Positions 1 through 5,603 of a stretch of DNA of 14,777 nucleotides are shown here, in pieces. The stretch spans positions 1 through 14,777 of the forward strand of contig CAZLNO010000095.1 in NCBI GenBank assembly GCA_964561005.1, given 5' to 3'. Numbering within the stretch: the stretch's first letter is position 1; each line of letters starts with the position of its first letter. This stretch comes from CAZLNO01 sp964561005. Lineage in GTDB: Bacteria; Pseudomonadota; Alphaproteobacteria; Kiloniellales; Rhodovibrionaceae. The notes beneath the pieces were generated by a model, which did no database searches, had not been told where the DNA came from, and saw only the letters and a list, made by a program, of their open reading frames with translations. The translations under genes and the position numbers were made by a program.

Positions 1-10
1 GGCGGGCGTT

Positions 11-526
11 TCACCGCGCGATGGGAACCAGACGATGGCCCGGCGTGTCGGCCTGCGGCGTGACGTCGAGCGTGCCGCTCTGCGCGAAATCCACGCTGCG
101 CCGGCCGAGGCCGCCGGCCAGGTAGGCGGTGCCCGAGAGGCTGTAGTCCAGGCGCTGCGTGCGGCCCAGGTTGAAGAGCTGGCGGGCGAGGTCGAGCGTG
201 CCCACGGTGGCCGACACGCGCACCGTTCGGCTGCTCAGACGCGGAATCGTGACCGAGGTATTCGAGACACCCTGGGCGAAGGGCGCGTCGTTCAGGTGCA
301 GCTCGGTCGACAGCCCGTCAAGCGGGAGGTCGACGTCGTTCGGGTTGGTCAGGCGCAGGTCCATGGCGATCTCCTGCGCGAACAGGCCACCGCCCAGCGG
401 CCGCACGTCCTGCAGCGCCACCTGCGGCGGCTTGACATCCCGAAAGCCCGCACATCCGGGCAGCGCGGCCAATCCCAGAAGTGCCGCGGCCGAGGTCGTG
501 GCGCGGATGAAGGCCCGACGAGTCAT
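11..526 (-). CDS. LEA14-like (LEA type 2/WHy domain) lipoprotein
   Basis: Predicted 171-residue exported lipoprotein. The N-terminus has a twin-arginine-like stretch (RRAFIRA), a hydrophobic segment and a lipobox-like LPGC at about residues 22-25. The rest (about 30-160) matches the LEA_2/WHy pattern: a beta-rich domain with the conserved 'LRLTNPNDVDLPLDGL' run, followed by 'VTIPRLSS' and a late 'DYSLSGTAYL' strand. Such proteins are periplasmic or outer-membrane lipoproteins linked to desiccation or stress tolerance, but their molecular role is poorly known. I chose the ATG at 526 rather than an upstream in-frame start at 616 because it begins the signal peptide and has a TAGGT ribosome-binding-like sequence 5-7 bases upstream. 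It lies 102 bp downstream of the nuclease remnant on the same strand, so it may have lost its original promoter when that gene was disrupted. The twin-arginine assignment is tentative. Confidence 0.85.
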   Translation of the reverse strand: MTRRAFIRATTSAAALLGLAALPGCAGFRDVKPPQVALQDVRPLGGGLFAQEIAMDLRLTNPNDVDLPLDGLSTELHLNDAPFAQGVSNTSVTIPRLSSRTVRVSATVGTLDLARQLFNLGRTQRLDYSLSGTAYLAGGLGRRSVDFAQSGTLDVTPQADTPGHRLVPIAR

Positions 527-628
527 CACGAACCTACGCGTTGGCTTGTGGACATGACCTGTTCTTACCAAACGGCGGCGGGGCTCGCCACCGTCGGTCA
601 CGCCTGACCCGGTCACTCCTGAACGGTA

Positions 629-736
629 TCAGTCGCACCAGCCGCCACGGGTCCCGCCGTCGTAGGCTCGCCCCAGGCCCGTCTCGATCAACAGCTCGGA
701 CAGCCAGGCGCCGTCGACCCGCACGCGCGCGATGAC
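629..736 (-). pseudogene. C-terminal remnant of a staphylococcal nuclease-like (SNase/thermonuclease) gene
   Basis: Read on the minus strand, this frame ends in a TGA at 629-631 and encodes about 35 residues: VIARVRVDGAWLSELLIETG followed by LGRAYDGGTRGGWCD. This is the typical end of bacterial SNase-like nucleases (pattern R-x-[LI]-A-x-V-x-VDG-x-[DW]-L-x-x-x-LI-x-x-GLA-R-x-YDGG-x-R-x-x-WC). Upstream the frame runs into the start of the transposase fragment near 732-736 and then meets a stop. No catalytic core (Arg/Glu/Arg of the OB-fold nuclease) is present in the window. I infer that an insertion/deletion involving the IS256 element removed the N-terminal part. The match is made by eye on a short stretch, so family assignment is likely but not certain. 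Confidence 0.65.
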
Positions 737-971
737 CGACGGCATGATCGCCCTTCAAACGCTTCTCGCCAAGCAGCCCGATGCCGACATCGTGCGCGAG
801 ATGTTGGGCTTTGCCGCCCAACGGCTGATGGAGCTGGGGGTCGAGGGCAAGACGGGCGCCGCCCTCGGCGAGCGAAATCCCGACCGTCTGACCCACCGCA
901 ACGGCTATCGGGACCGAACCTGGGAGACCCGGGTAGGCATGATCGCGCTGCAGATCCCCAAGCTGCGCAAG

Positions 972-1000
972 AGCTTGCCCCCGCGAAGGCAGGGGCAGCT
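972..1000. repeat. REP-like palindrome inserted in the transposase fragment
   Basis: Imperfect palindrome: AGCT(T)GCCCC at 972-981 pairs with GGGGCAGCT at 992-1000, around a CGCGAAGGCA loop (982-991). Comparison with the expected KLRK-GSYF junction of IS256 transposases shows that 22 bp (972-993) are extra. The CCCC-GCGAAGGC-GGGG type core resembles small dispersed palindromes found in many alphaproteobacterial genomes. Part of the right arm (994-1000) is original transposase sequence, so the element may have matched or copied its target. Confidence 0.6.
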
Positions 1001-1030
1001 ACTTCCCGGAATTCCTGGAGCCGCGGCGGA

Positions 1031-1046
1031 TGAGCGAGTGAGCGAG
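1031..1046. repeat. 8-bp tandem duplication (TGAGCGAG x2) in the transposase fragment
   Basis: TGAGCGAG occurs twice in direct tandem at 1031-1038 and 1039-1046. A single copy would give the expected MSEKAL transposase reading. Together with the 22-bp insertion upstream it adds 30 bp, which restores the frame and explains why a continuous open frame survives across a damaged gene. Confidence 0.75.
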
Positions 1047-1138
1047 AAAGCGCTCACCGCCGTCATCCAGGAGGCCTACATCCAGGGCATCGCCGCCGCA
1101 GCGGAAGACGTGCCCTGTCTCATGCACGTGCTGTGACA

Positions 1139-1969
1139 TCACGGGGCCTGCTCGAGGTCTTGGCACACGGCCGCGATCAGCGCGTCGGGAACCGTCGGTT
1201 CCGGCAAGTTCCAGAAAGCTTCGGCGCGGAGCTGGCGCACGATCAGACGGCCGGCATCCCAGGATGCCGGCGGTGCCGGCGCCGGCGGCGTCTCCGTCGC
1301 GGGGGAGACAACGTCGTACCACCAGATCGGCAGACCACGCGGCAAGGCGAGCCGCGCGGCGCGTCGCTCCGCAAGCTCGCGCGCGAGCGCCGGACTGAGC
1401 GCGTAACCGGCCACCTCCACGGGTTTGCCGGCGGCCAGCCGGGCACGCAGGTCCTTCGTGGTTTCCCTCTCCCCCTGGGCCATGCGGGCCGCCACCCGGA
1501 CGCGCAGCAACCGGTTCAAGAAGGACTCCCCGTTTTGCACAGCCTGAATGGTCACGAGTCCGCCGATGCCCTCGCCATCGTTCGCGACGCTTTCCGCGGC
1601 CAGCAAGGCCCCGGTTCGTACGCCGAGGAGGAACAGCGGCGCGGCCTCCCTTTCCGCCTCGCGCCCGCGCAGGAACGCAAGTTCCCGAAGCCACCGCTCC
1701 CAGGTTGCCGCGCCAAACTCGCCGCCGCTGTCCCCGGTTCCGTGGAGGTCCGGGAGGGAAACCGCAAAGCCGTGGCGCGCGAGTGCGCGGGCGAGCTCCA
1801 CAAGGAAACGCCGACTGCGGTTCATTTCCTCGGCGAAGGGAGAGACGATGAGAACCCGTCCTCGGGCCTTGCTCGGTTGCTCGGGAAGGATTCGAAGCTG
1901 GAAAATCTTGTCGAGGGGACCGTCGATGAAGTGAGCTTCGAGCCCCACGACCGCACGCGCGACGCTCAC
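1139..1969 (-). CDS. Exosortase A system-associated hydrolase 2-like protein (alpha/beta hydrolase fold)
   Basis: Predicted 276-residue cytoplasmic alpha/beta-hydrolase-fold protein of the type annotated as exosortase A system-associated hydrolase 2 (TIGR03101-like). Support is the hallmark block VLIVSPFAEEMNRSRR (about residues 39-54), then LPDLHGTGDSGGEFG (72-86) and FLLGVRTGALLA (113-124). Length agrees with the family. These proteins occur with PEP-CTERM/exosortase A exopolysaccharide loci; their substrate is unknown. The nucleophile elbow reads G-V-R-T-G (116-120), with Arg where a Ser would be expected, so classical esterase chemistry is doubtful. The start is a GTG at 1967-1969 whose last bases overlap the TGA of the acyl carrier gene (GTGA), indicating translational coupling. 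Downstream, the gene ends 2 bp before the transposase debris, so anything that once followed it in the operon has been lost or moved. Confidence 0.85.
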   Translation of the reverse strand: MSVARAVVGLEAHFIDGPLDKIFQLRILPEQPSKARGRVLIVSPFAEEMNRSRRFLVELARALARHGFAVSLPDLHGTGDSGGEFGAATWERWLRELAFLRGREAEREAAPLFLLGVRTGALLAAESVANDGEGIGGLVTIQAVQNGESFLNRLLRVRVAARMAQGERETTKDLRARLAAGKPVEVAGYALSPALARELAERRAARLALPRGLPIWWYDVVSPATETPPAPAPPASWDAGRLIVRQLRAEAFWNLPEPTVPDALIAAVCQDLEQAP

Positions 1970-2217
1970 GGACTCAGCTTGCTCTCGACGAAAGCGACGA
2001 GGGTGCCCACGCTCTCGAAATGCTCGGCGGTCAGCTCGTCGTCATCCACCATGATATCGAAGCGCTCCTCCAGGGCCGTCAGGATCGTCACGACCGCCAT
2101 GGAGTCGAATTCGGGGATGTTGTCCAGCAACGGCGTGGACGCGGTCAGCGCCCGACCGCGGCTTCCTAATTGAAGCGAATCCGTGAGGATATCCCTCACT
2201 TGGTCGAAAGTTGACAT
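1966..2217 (-). CDS. Acyl carrier protein (exosortase A locus type)
   Basis: Predicted 83-residue acyl carrier protein. The phosphopantetheine attachment site is Ser39 in the EFDSMAV motif, preceded by TPLLDNIPE and followed by the helix TILTALEERFDI and the acidic DDDELT segment, as in standard ACPs. It would be activated by a phosphopantetheinyl transferase and carry an acyl group on the thiol arm. In exosortase A loci such an ACP usually sits with an acyl-CoA ligase-like enzyme and hydrolases 1 and 2; here only hydrolase 2 remains next to it, overlapping by 4 bp. The ATG at 2215-2217 begins the first ACP helix and lacks an obvious strong ribosome-binding site. It is too divergent to be taken for the housekeeping fatty-acid ACP, whose site is usually DSLD. 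Confidence 0.88.
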   Translation of the reverse strand: MSTFDQVRDILTDSLQLGSRGRALTASTPLLDNIPEFDSMAVVTILTALEERFDIMVDDDELTAEHFESVGTLVAFVESKLSP

Positions 2218-2234
2218 TTGCGCTTGGGCGATCC

Positions 2235-2273
2235 GTTATACTCAATAACCATAAGGACTTGTATTCACTTGTA
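2235..2273 (-). promoter_or_regulatory. Candidate promoter/activator site upstream of the acyl carrier-hydrolase operon
   Basis: This short AT-rich island stands out in GC-rich surroundings. On the minus strand it reads TATAAC (plus coordinates 2235-2240), a plausible -10 box about 20 bases before the ACP start codon, with no good -35 box at the standard distance. Just upstream lie two identical direct heptamers (ACTTGTA on the plus strand, 2257-2263 and 2267-2273), spaced exactly 10 bp apart, that is one helical turn. Weak -35 plus helically phased direct repeats is typical of an activator-dependent promoter. The regulator is not identifiable. The remainder of the 2218-2374 gap shows nothing else. 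Confidence 0.4.
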
Positions 2274-2374
2274 ACCCAGCGCCCGCCTCCTGTCCATGAA
2301 CCACCTTGCCAGCCGGGTTGCGGGCCTCATGACAGTTCCCATCTGGCATCGGTTGCGCCGTGTCGTCGTCCGGC

Positions 2375-3112
2375 TCACCGCGTCGACTTGAAGAGCGTGT
2401 AGCCGAGGCGCCCGAAGAGTTCGTGGAGTCCGTAGTAGCTGGCGCGCAGACCGGGCATCGAGGGGAGCACCGCCCTGGCGCCCAACTCGGGCGCCTCGGC
2501 GAACCCGGTCGGCGCCGCGACGACGGCCAGCCCGTGCCGGCGAAACGCCTCGGCCGCCCGCGGCATGTGCCAGGCGTGCGTGACCAGATAGATCCGCCCG
2601 ATGCCCTCGCCGCGCAGCAGGTCGGCGCTTCGATGCGCGTTCTCCCATGTGGTTCCGGAGTCTGTTTCGATCCAGCGCACCCGCGCATCCAGCCGGCGCT
2701 CCAGGAAGTCCGCCATGACGCTCGCCGCCGGCGGCTCGCTCCCGCGCAGCCGGCCGCCGCTGGCCAAAATCGGCAGCCCCGTTTGCTCCTGCAGGTAGTC
2801 GGCATAGAGCACCCGCTCCAGCGACAGGCCGTCCAGCAGCGTTCCTCCGGGCTCCGGCGCGCTGTGGCGGAAGCCGGCGCTCAGCACCACCACGGCCTCG
2901 GGCGCCGGGGATCGGCCGTCCAGCCGCAGGGGCGGATAGGTCTGGTGGGCGGCCAGCAAATGCTCGCCCACGATCGGCGTGCACAAAAGATAAGCCACGA
3001 CTAGACTTATCGTGACGGGCACCCATCCTGGAATTCGTAAGAGGCGTCGCAATGCCAACATCAGCGCGGCGAGCACGAAAATATTGAGTGGCGGAAGAAG
3101 GAATTGCTTCAC
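2375..3112 (-). CDS. DUF218 (YdcF/ElyC family) membrane protein
   Basis: Predicted 245-residue inner-membrane protein. Two hydrophobic helices at the N-terminus (about 5-22 and 30-48) anchor a DUF218 domain. The domain has AVVVLSAGFRH, ILASGGRLRG, the Glu-Thr-Asp-Ser-Gly-Thr-Thr-Trp-Glu-Asn motif (ETDSGTTWENA), VTHAWHMPRAAEAFRRHGL and the closing Pro-Thr-Gly-Phe, in the usual order. ElyC-like members affect envelope polysaccharide and lipid-carrier homeostasis, which fits the polysaccharide-related neighbours. The start is uncertain: an ATG in frame at 3253 gives 47 extra polar residues with no family resemblance, so I prefer the GTG at 3110-3112, directly before the first membrane helix. It is on the same strand as the acyl carrier gene, 157 bp upstream, but the candidate promoter between them suggests separate transcription. 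Confidence 0.85.
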   Translation of the reverse strand: MKQFLLPPLNIFVLAALMLALRRLLRIPGWVPVTISLVVAYLLCTPIVGEHLLAAHQTYPPLRLDGRSPAPEAVVVLSAGFRHSAPEPGGTLLDGLSLERVLYADYLQEQTGLPILASGGRLRGSEPPAASVMADFLERRLDARVRWIETDSGTTWENAHRSADLLRGEGIGRIYLVTHAWHMPRAAEAFRRHGLAVVAAPTGFAEAPELGARAVLPSMPGLRASYYGLHELFGRLGYTLFKSTR

Positions 3113-4181
3113 GGCGACGGTCGGCTCCCGATTCGAAACGCTATCGGCGGCGCTGCGGGCCGGGCGTCCGCTGCTTTGCGTGATCGTCGACACCGAGGAG
3201 GAGTTCGACTGGTCGACGCCGCTGTCGCGCAGCAACCGTTCGGTGGATACCATACCGGCCCAGGACCGGGCGCAGGCGATCTTCGCTGAATTCGGGATCG
3301 TGCCGACCTACGTGGTGGACTATCCGGTGGCGTCGAGCGCCGAGGCCGTCGATGTCCTTCGCGGCTATGCCGACAGCGGCGCCTGCGAGATCGGCGCGCA
3401 TCTGCATCCCTGGGTCAACCCGCCCGACGAGGAGGCGGTAACTCCTTACAATTCCTACGGCGGCAACCTGCCGCCCGACCTGGAGCGGCGCAAGCTCGCG
3501 CGGCTGACCGAGGCGATCGAGGCGGCTTTCGGCCGCCGGCCCCGAGTCTTCAAGGCCGGGCGCTACGGCCTGGGTCCGGCCACCCCGGCCGCCCTTGAAG
3601 CCCTGGGGTATCAGGTCGACGCCAGCGTCGTGCCGTTGACGAGCTTTACCGATGACGGCGGCCCCGACTTCACCGCCGACAGCCCCTTTCCCGGCCGCCT
3701 GGCGGGGACGCGCGCGGTCATGGAACTGCCGCTGACGGTGGGCCTCACCGGCCGGCTGCGTAGCCAGGGTGCCCGCCTCGTACCGCGCGTCTTCGCGCCG
3801 GCGGCGATGCGGCTTCGTGTGGCCGGCGTGCTGGCGCGCAGCCGGTTGCTGGAACGCATCCGCCTGAGCCCCGAGGGCGCCGGCTTCGACGACCATCGCC
3901 GGCTGACGGAGAGCCTGCTGCGGGACGGCCTTCAGGTGTTTTCCTACACCTACCACAGTCCGTCGCTGGTGCCGGGCCAGACGCCCTATGTCCGGAACGC
4001 GGCGGACCTGCACCGCTTCCTGGACGACATGCGACGCTATTTCGAGCATTTCCTCGGTCCCTGCGGCGGCGTCGGCGCGACGGCGACGGAGATCTATCAG
4101 CTCTGGCGCGCGGGCCGGCTCGTTCAGCCGGAAGCGCCCGAGGAATCGTCCTTCTCGCGCATCTGCCGCAGGATCTCGTAG
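3084..4181 (+). CDS. Polysaccharide deacetylase-like (NodB-type) protein, WalW-like
   Basis: Predicted carbohydrate esterase-4 relative of about 365 residues. With this start, the first metal motif is VDTEEEFDW (about residues 35-43) and the second is the HLHPW histidine pair (106-110), within ALGAHLHP-like context and followed by WVNPPDEE and NSYGGNLP. KAGRYGLGP (about 155) and a late FSYTYHSPSLVPG complete the barrel. This arrangement resembles the WalW-type deacetylases of alphaproteobacteria and suggests action on exopolysaccharide or other N-acetylated sugars. The true start is unclear. A TTG at 3084 keeps the conserved-looking RFETLSAALRAGRPLLC lead-in; a GTG at 3180 would remove it; a GTG at 3012 adds residues with no support. 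The first and last choices overlap the divergent DUF218 gene. No convincing ribosome-binding site decides. No signal peptide is seen. Confidence 0.82.
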   Translation: MSGGRRNCFTATVGSRFETLSAALRAGRPLLCVIVDTEEEFDWSTPLSRSNRSVDTIPAQDRAQAIFAEFGIVPTYVVDYPVASSAEAVDVLRGYADSGACEIGAHLHPWVNPPDEEAVTPYNSYGGNLPPDLERRKLARLTEAIEAAFGRRPRVFKAGRYGLGPATPAALEALGYQVDASVVPLTSFTDDGGPDFTADSPFPGRLAGTRAVMELPLTVGLTGRLRSQGARLVPRVFAPAAMRLRVAGVLARSRLLERIRLSPEGAGFDDHRRLTESLLRDGLQVFSYTYHSPSLVPGQTPYVRNAADLHRFLDDMRRYFEHFLGPCGGVGATATEIYQLWRAGRLVQPEAPEESSFSRICRRIS

Positions 4182-4498
4182 GTTTCCTTCGCCAACTCCT
4201 CGACGCTGTCCCATTCGTTCAAGAGCTGCGCGAGCTGGTTTTCGATGTCCTCCAGGGTGTCGGTCTTTTCCCTGGAGGAGATGATGAAGGCGGCCACGGC
4301 ACTTTTCGCCGGGGCGAGGAAGACGGCCTCCTCGCGCAGCGCCGCGATCTGGCGAGCCTGTTCGTCCATGCGCCGCCGGAACGAGCGCATGGCCGACAGC
4401 GTGATGATCCCGTTCACCAGCGTGAGAACCAGAATCAGCGCGAGGCCGGCCAGAAGCAGAACGTCCACGGGCAGGTCGAGGTTGCGTATATCCGCCAC
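4124..4498 (-). CDS. Small membrane-anchored coiled-coil protein, unknown function
   Basis: Predicted 124-residue protein that I do not recognise. One N-terminal transmembrane helix (VDVLLLAGLALILVLTLVNG, about 11-30) is followed by a charged segment RSFRRRMDEQARQIAALREE, likely coiled coil, then a short apolar stretch (AVAAFIIS) and a second acidic helix rich in Glu/Leu (DTLEDIENQLAQLLNEWDSV). This layout is like small scaffold or septum-type membrane proteins and resembles DUF948-like or phage-shock-like architectures, without clear family motifs. The GTG start at 4498 has a GGGAG ribosome-binding-like run about 13 bases upstream. Its last 58 bp lie antisense to the end of the deacetylase gene. 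The clean TM-plus-helix pattern argues that it is a real gene rather than an antisense shadow. Confidence 0.68.
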   Translation of the reverse strand: MADIRNLDLPVDVLLLAGLALILVLTLVNGIITLSAMRSFRRRMDEQARQIAALREEAVFLAPAKSAVAAFIISSREKTDTLEDIENQLAQLLNEWDSVEELAKETYEILRQMREKDDSSGASG

Positions 4499-4567
4499 GA
4501 GCTTTCAACTCTCCCTCGTGTGCGAGGCCATGAAGTCTTCAGCCTAACCGAGACGGCTTCGAGGCGC

Positions 4568-4600
4568 AAAAAAGTCGTGCGCGCATGTCTCCCATGCGCG
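4568..4600 (-). terminator. Hairpin with a T tract on the minus strand (possible terminator)
   Basis: CGCGCATG (4580-4587) and CATGCGCG (4593-4600) form a perfect 8-bp stem with a 5-base loop. Six A's on the plus strand at 4568-4573 give a T6 run on the minus strand six bases beyond the stem. Read leftwards it has the shape of an intrinsic terminator and could stop antisense transcription arriving from the minus-strand EamA operon. The palindrome could equally be an operator for the EamA gene starting at 4644. The T run is further from the stem than ideal. Confidence 0.35.
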
Positions 4601-4643
4601 ATTGCGGATGGCCTGCCCGGAGCGGATTCGACATTTTGCCATC

Positions 4644-5603
4644 ATGACCCGAAGACAGCTTGCCGTCTGGATGGGGCCGGCGCTCGTCGGCATCGCGTTC
4701 ATGGTGCTGTCCGGCCTGACGAACACCGTCATGATCTCGGCCATCAAGCACCTGTCCGGGTCGCTGCATCCCGTCCAGATCGGCTTCTTCCGCTGCCTGG
4801 TGGGCCTGATTGTGCTGCTGCCGATGGTCTGGCACGGCGGCGGCCTCGCGGTGTTGCACACGGAGCGCGTGGGACTGCATGCGTTGCGCGGGGCGCTGAA
4901 CGCCGCCGGCATGCTGGCCTTCTTCTGGGCGGTCAGCCTGGCCCCGCTGGCCACGGTCTCGGCCATCAACTTCACCGCGCCGCTTTTCGCCACGCTGCTG
5001 GCCATCCTGATCCTGGGCGAGCGCGTGGGCGCGCGGCGCTGGGCGGCGCTGATCGTGGGGTTCCTGGGCACGCTGGTGATCGTGCGCCCCGGCAGCGACG
5101 TGCTCGGCCCCGGCGCCTTGCTGGCCCTGGGGGCGAGCTGCGTGTGGGCCGGCGCGATGGTGACGATCAAGGAGCTGACGCGCACGGAGAGCGCGCTGTC
5201 GATCACCACCTGGGCGGCCTTCTTCGTCGGGCTGTTTTCGCTGATCCCGGCGATCGCCGTCTGGCGCTGGCCGACGGGGGAGCAGTGGCTGTGGCTGATC
5301 GCCATCGGCACGCTGGGCAGCATGGTGCAGCTCTGGCTGTCCAAGGCCTTTTCACTGGCGGATACCAGCGTCGTCTTGCCTTTCGACTTCCTGAAGCTGG
5401 TGTGGGCGAGCCTGTTCGGCCTGCTGCTGTTCGCCGAGATCCCGGACGTCTGGACCTGGGTCGGCGGGATCGTGATCTTTTCCAGCTCGGTCTACGTCGC
5501 CTATCGCGAGCGCCGGACGCCCGCGCCTTCCTGGCCGGACGCGCCGGCGGCCTCGGCCGGTTCGCCGGCGCGGACCGCCGCCATCCGGCGCCCGGAGCGA
5601 TAG
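4644..5603 (+). CDS. EamA/DMT-superfamily transporter (plus-strand copy)
   Basis: Predicted 319-residue inner-membrane permease with two EamA repeats and about ten transmembrane helices. Repeat 1 holds the family signature 'NFTAPLFATLLAILILGERV' (about residues 112-131) followed by GFLGTLVIVRPG. Repeat 2 holds the matching LPFDFLKLVWASLFGLLLFAEIPDVWTW region near 245-275. Such transporters export or exchange small metabolites such as amino acids, but the substrate cannot be told from sequence. The ATG at 4644 begins directly before the first helix; an earlier in-frame ATG at 4602 would add a polar leader (RMACPERIRHFAI). About 35 Ala/Pro-rich residues after the last helix are encoded where the gene overlaps the convergent paralog (5501-5603). 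That tail is probably not functional. Confidence 0.9.
   Translation: MTRRQLAVWMGPALVGIAFMVLSGLTNTVMISAIKHLSGSLHPVQIGFFRCLVGLIVLLPMVWHGGGLAVLHTERVGLHALRGALNAAGMLAFFWAVSLAPLATVSAINFTAPLFATLLAILILGERVGARRWAALIVGFLGTLVIVRPGSDVLGPGALLALGASCVWAGAMVTIKELTRTESALSITTWAAFFVGLFSLIPAIAVWRWPTGEQWLWLIAIGTLGSMVQLWLSKAFSLADTSVVLPFDFLKLVWASLFGLLLFAEIPDVWTWVGGIVIFSSSVYVAYRERRTPAPSWPDAPAASAGSPARTAAIRRPER

Larger units (their letters stand above)
732..1136 (+). pseudogene. IS256-family (mutator type) transposase, decayed N-terminal fragment
   Basis: The first about 80 residues are a clear IS256-family N-terminus (REMLGFAAQRLMELGVEG, then ERNPDRLTHRNGYRDRTWET, then IPKLRK). After KLRK (969-971) the frame is broken by a 22-bp palindromic insertion (972-993). 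The expected GSYFPEFLEPRRMSE is then found in another frame at 994-1038. An 8-bp tandem duplication (1031-1046) returns the reading to the original frame for EKALTAVIQEAYIQGI. Family similarity stops near 1091 and the open frame ends at 1134-1136 in unrelated sequence. An intact IS256 transposase is about 400 residues with its DDE catalytic residues in the missing C-terminal two thirds, so this copy is dead. I see no terminal inverted repeats or target duplication. The left edge meets the nuclease remnant, and the right edge lies just before the hydrolase stop codon at 1139. Confidence 0.85.

Noticed and set aside
541..735. Plus-strand small gene between the lipoprotein and transposase
   Set aside because: It is Arg-rich, has no ribosome-binding site, and lies antisense to the better supported nuclease remnant.
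732..1136. Functional IS256 element
   Set aside because: The catalytic two thirds, terminal inverted repeats and target duplication are missing, and the frame carries an insertion and a duplication.
1133..2173. Plus-strand frame of about 346 codons opposite the hydrolase
   Set aside because: It is the antisense shadow of the hydrolase and acyl carrier genes; no domain resemblance was seen.
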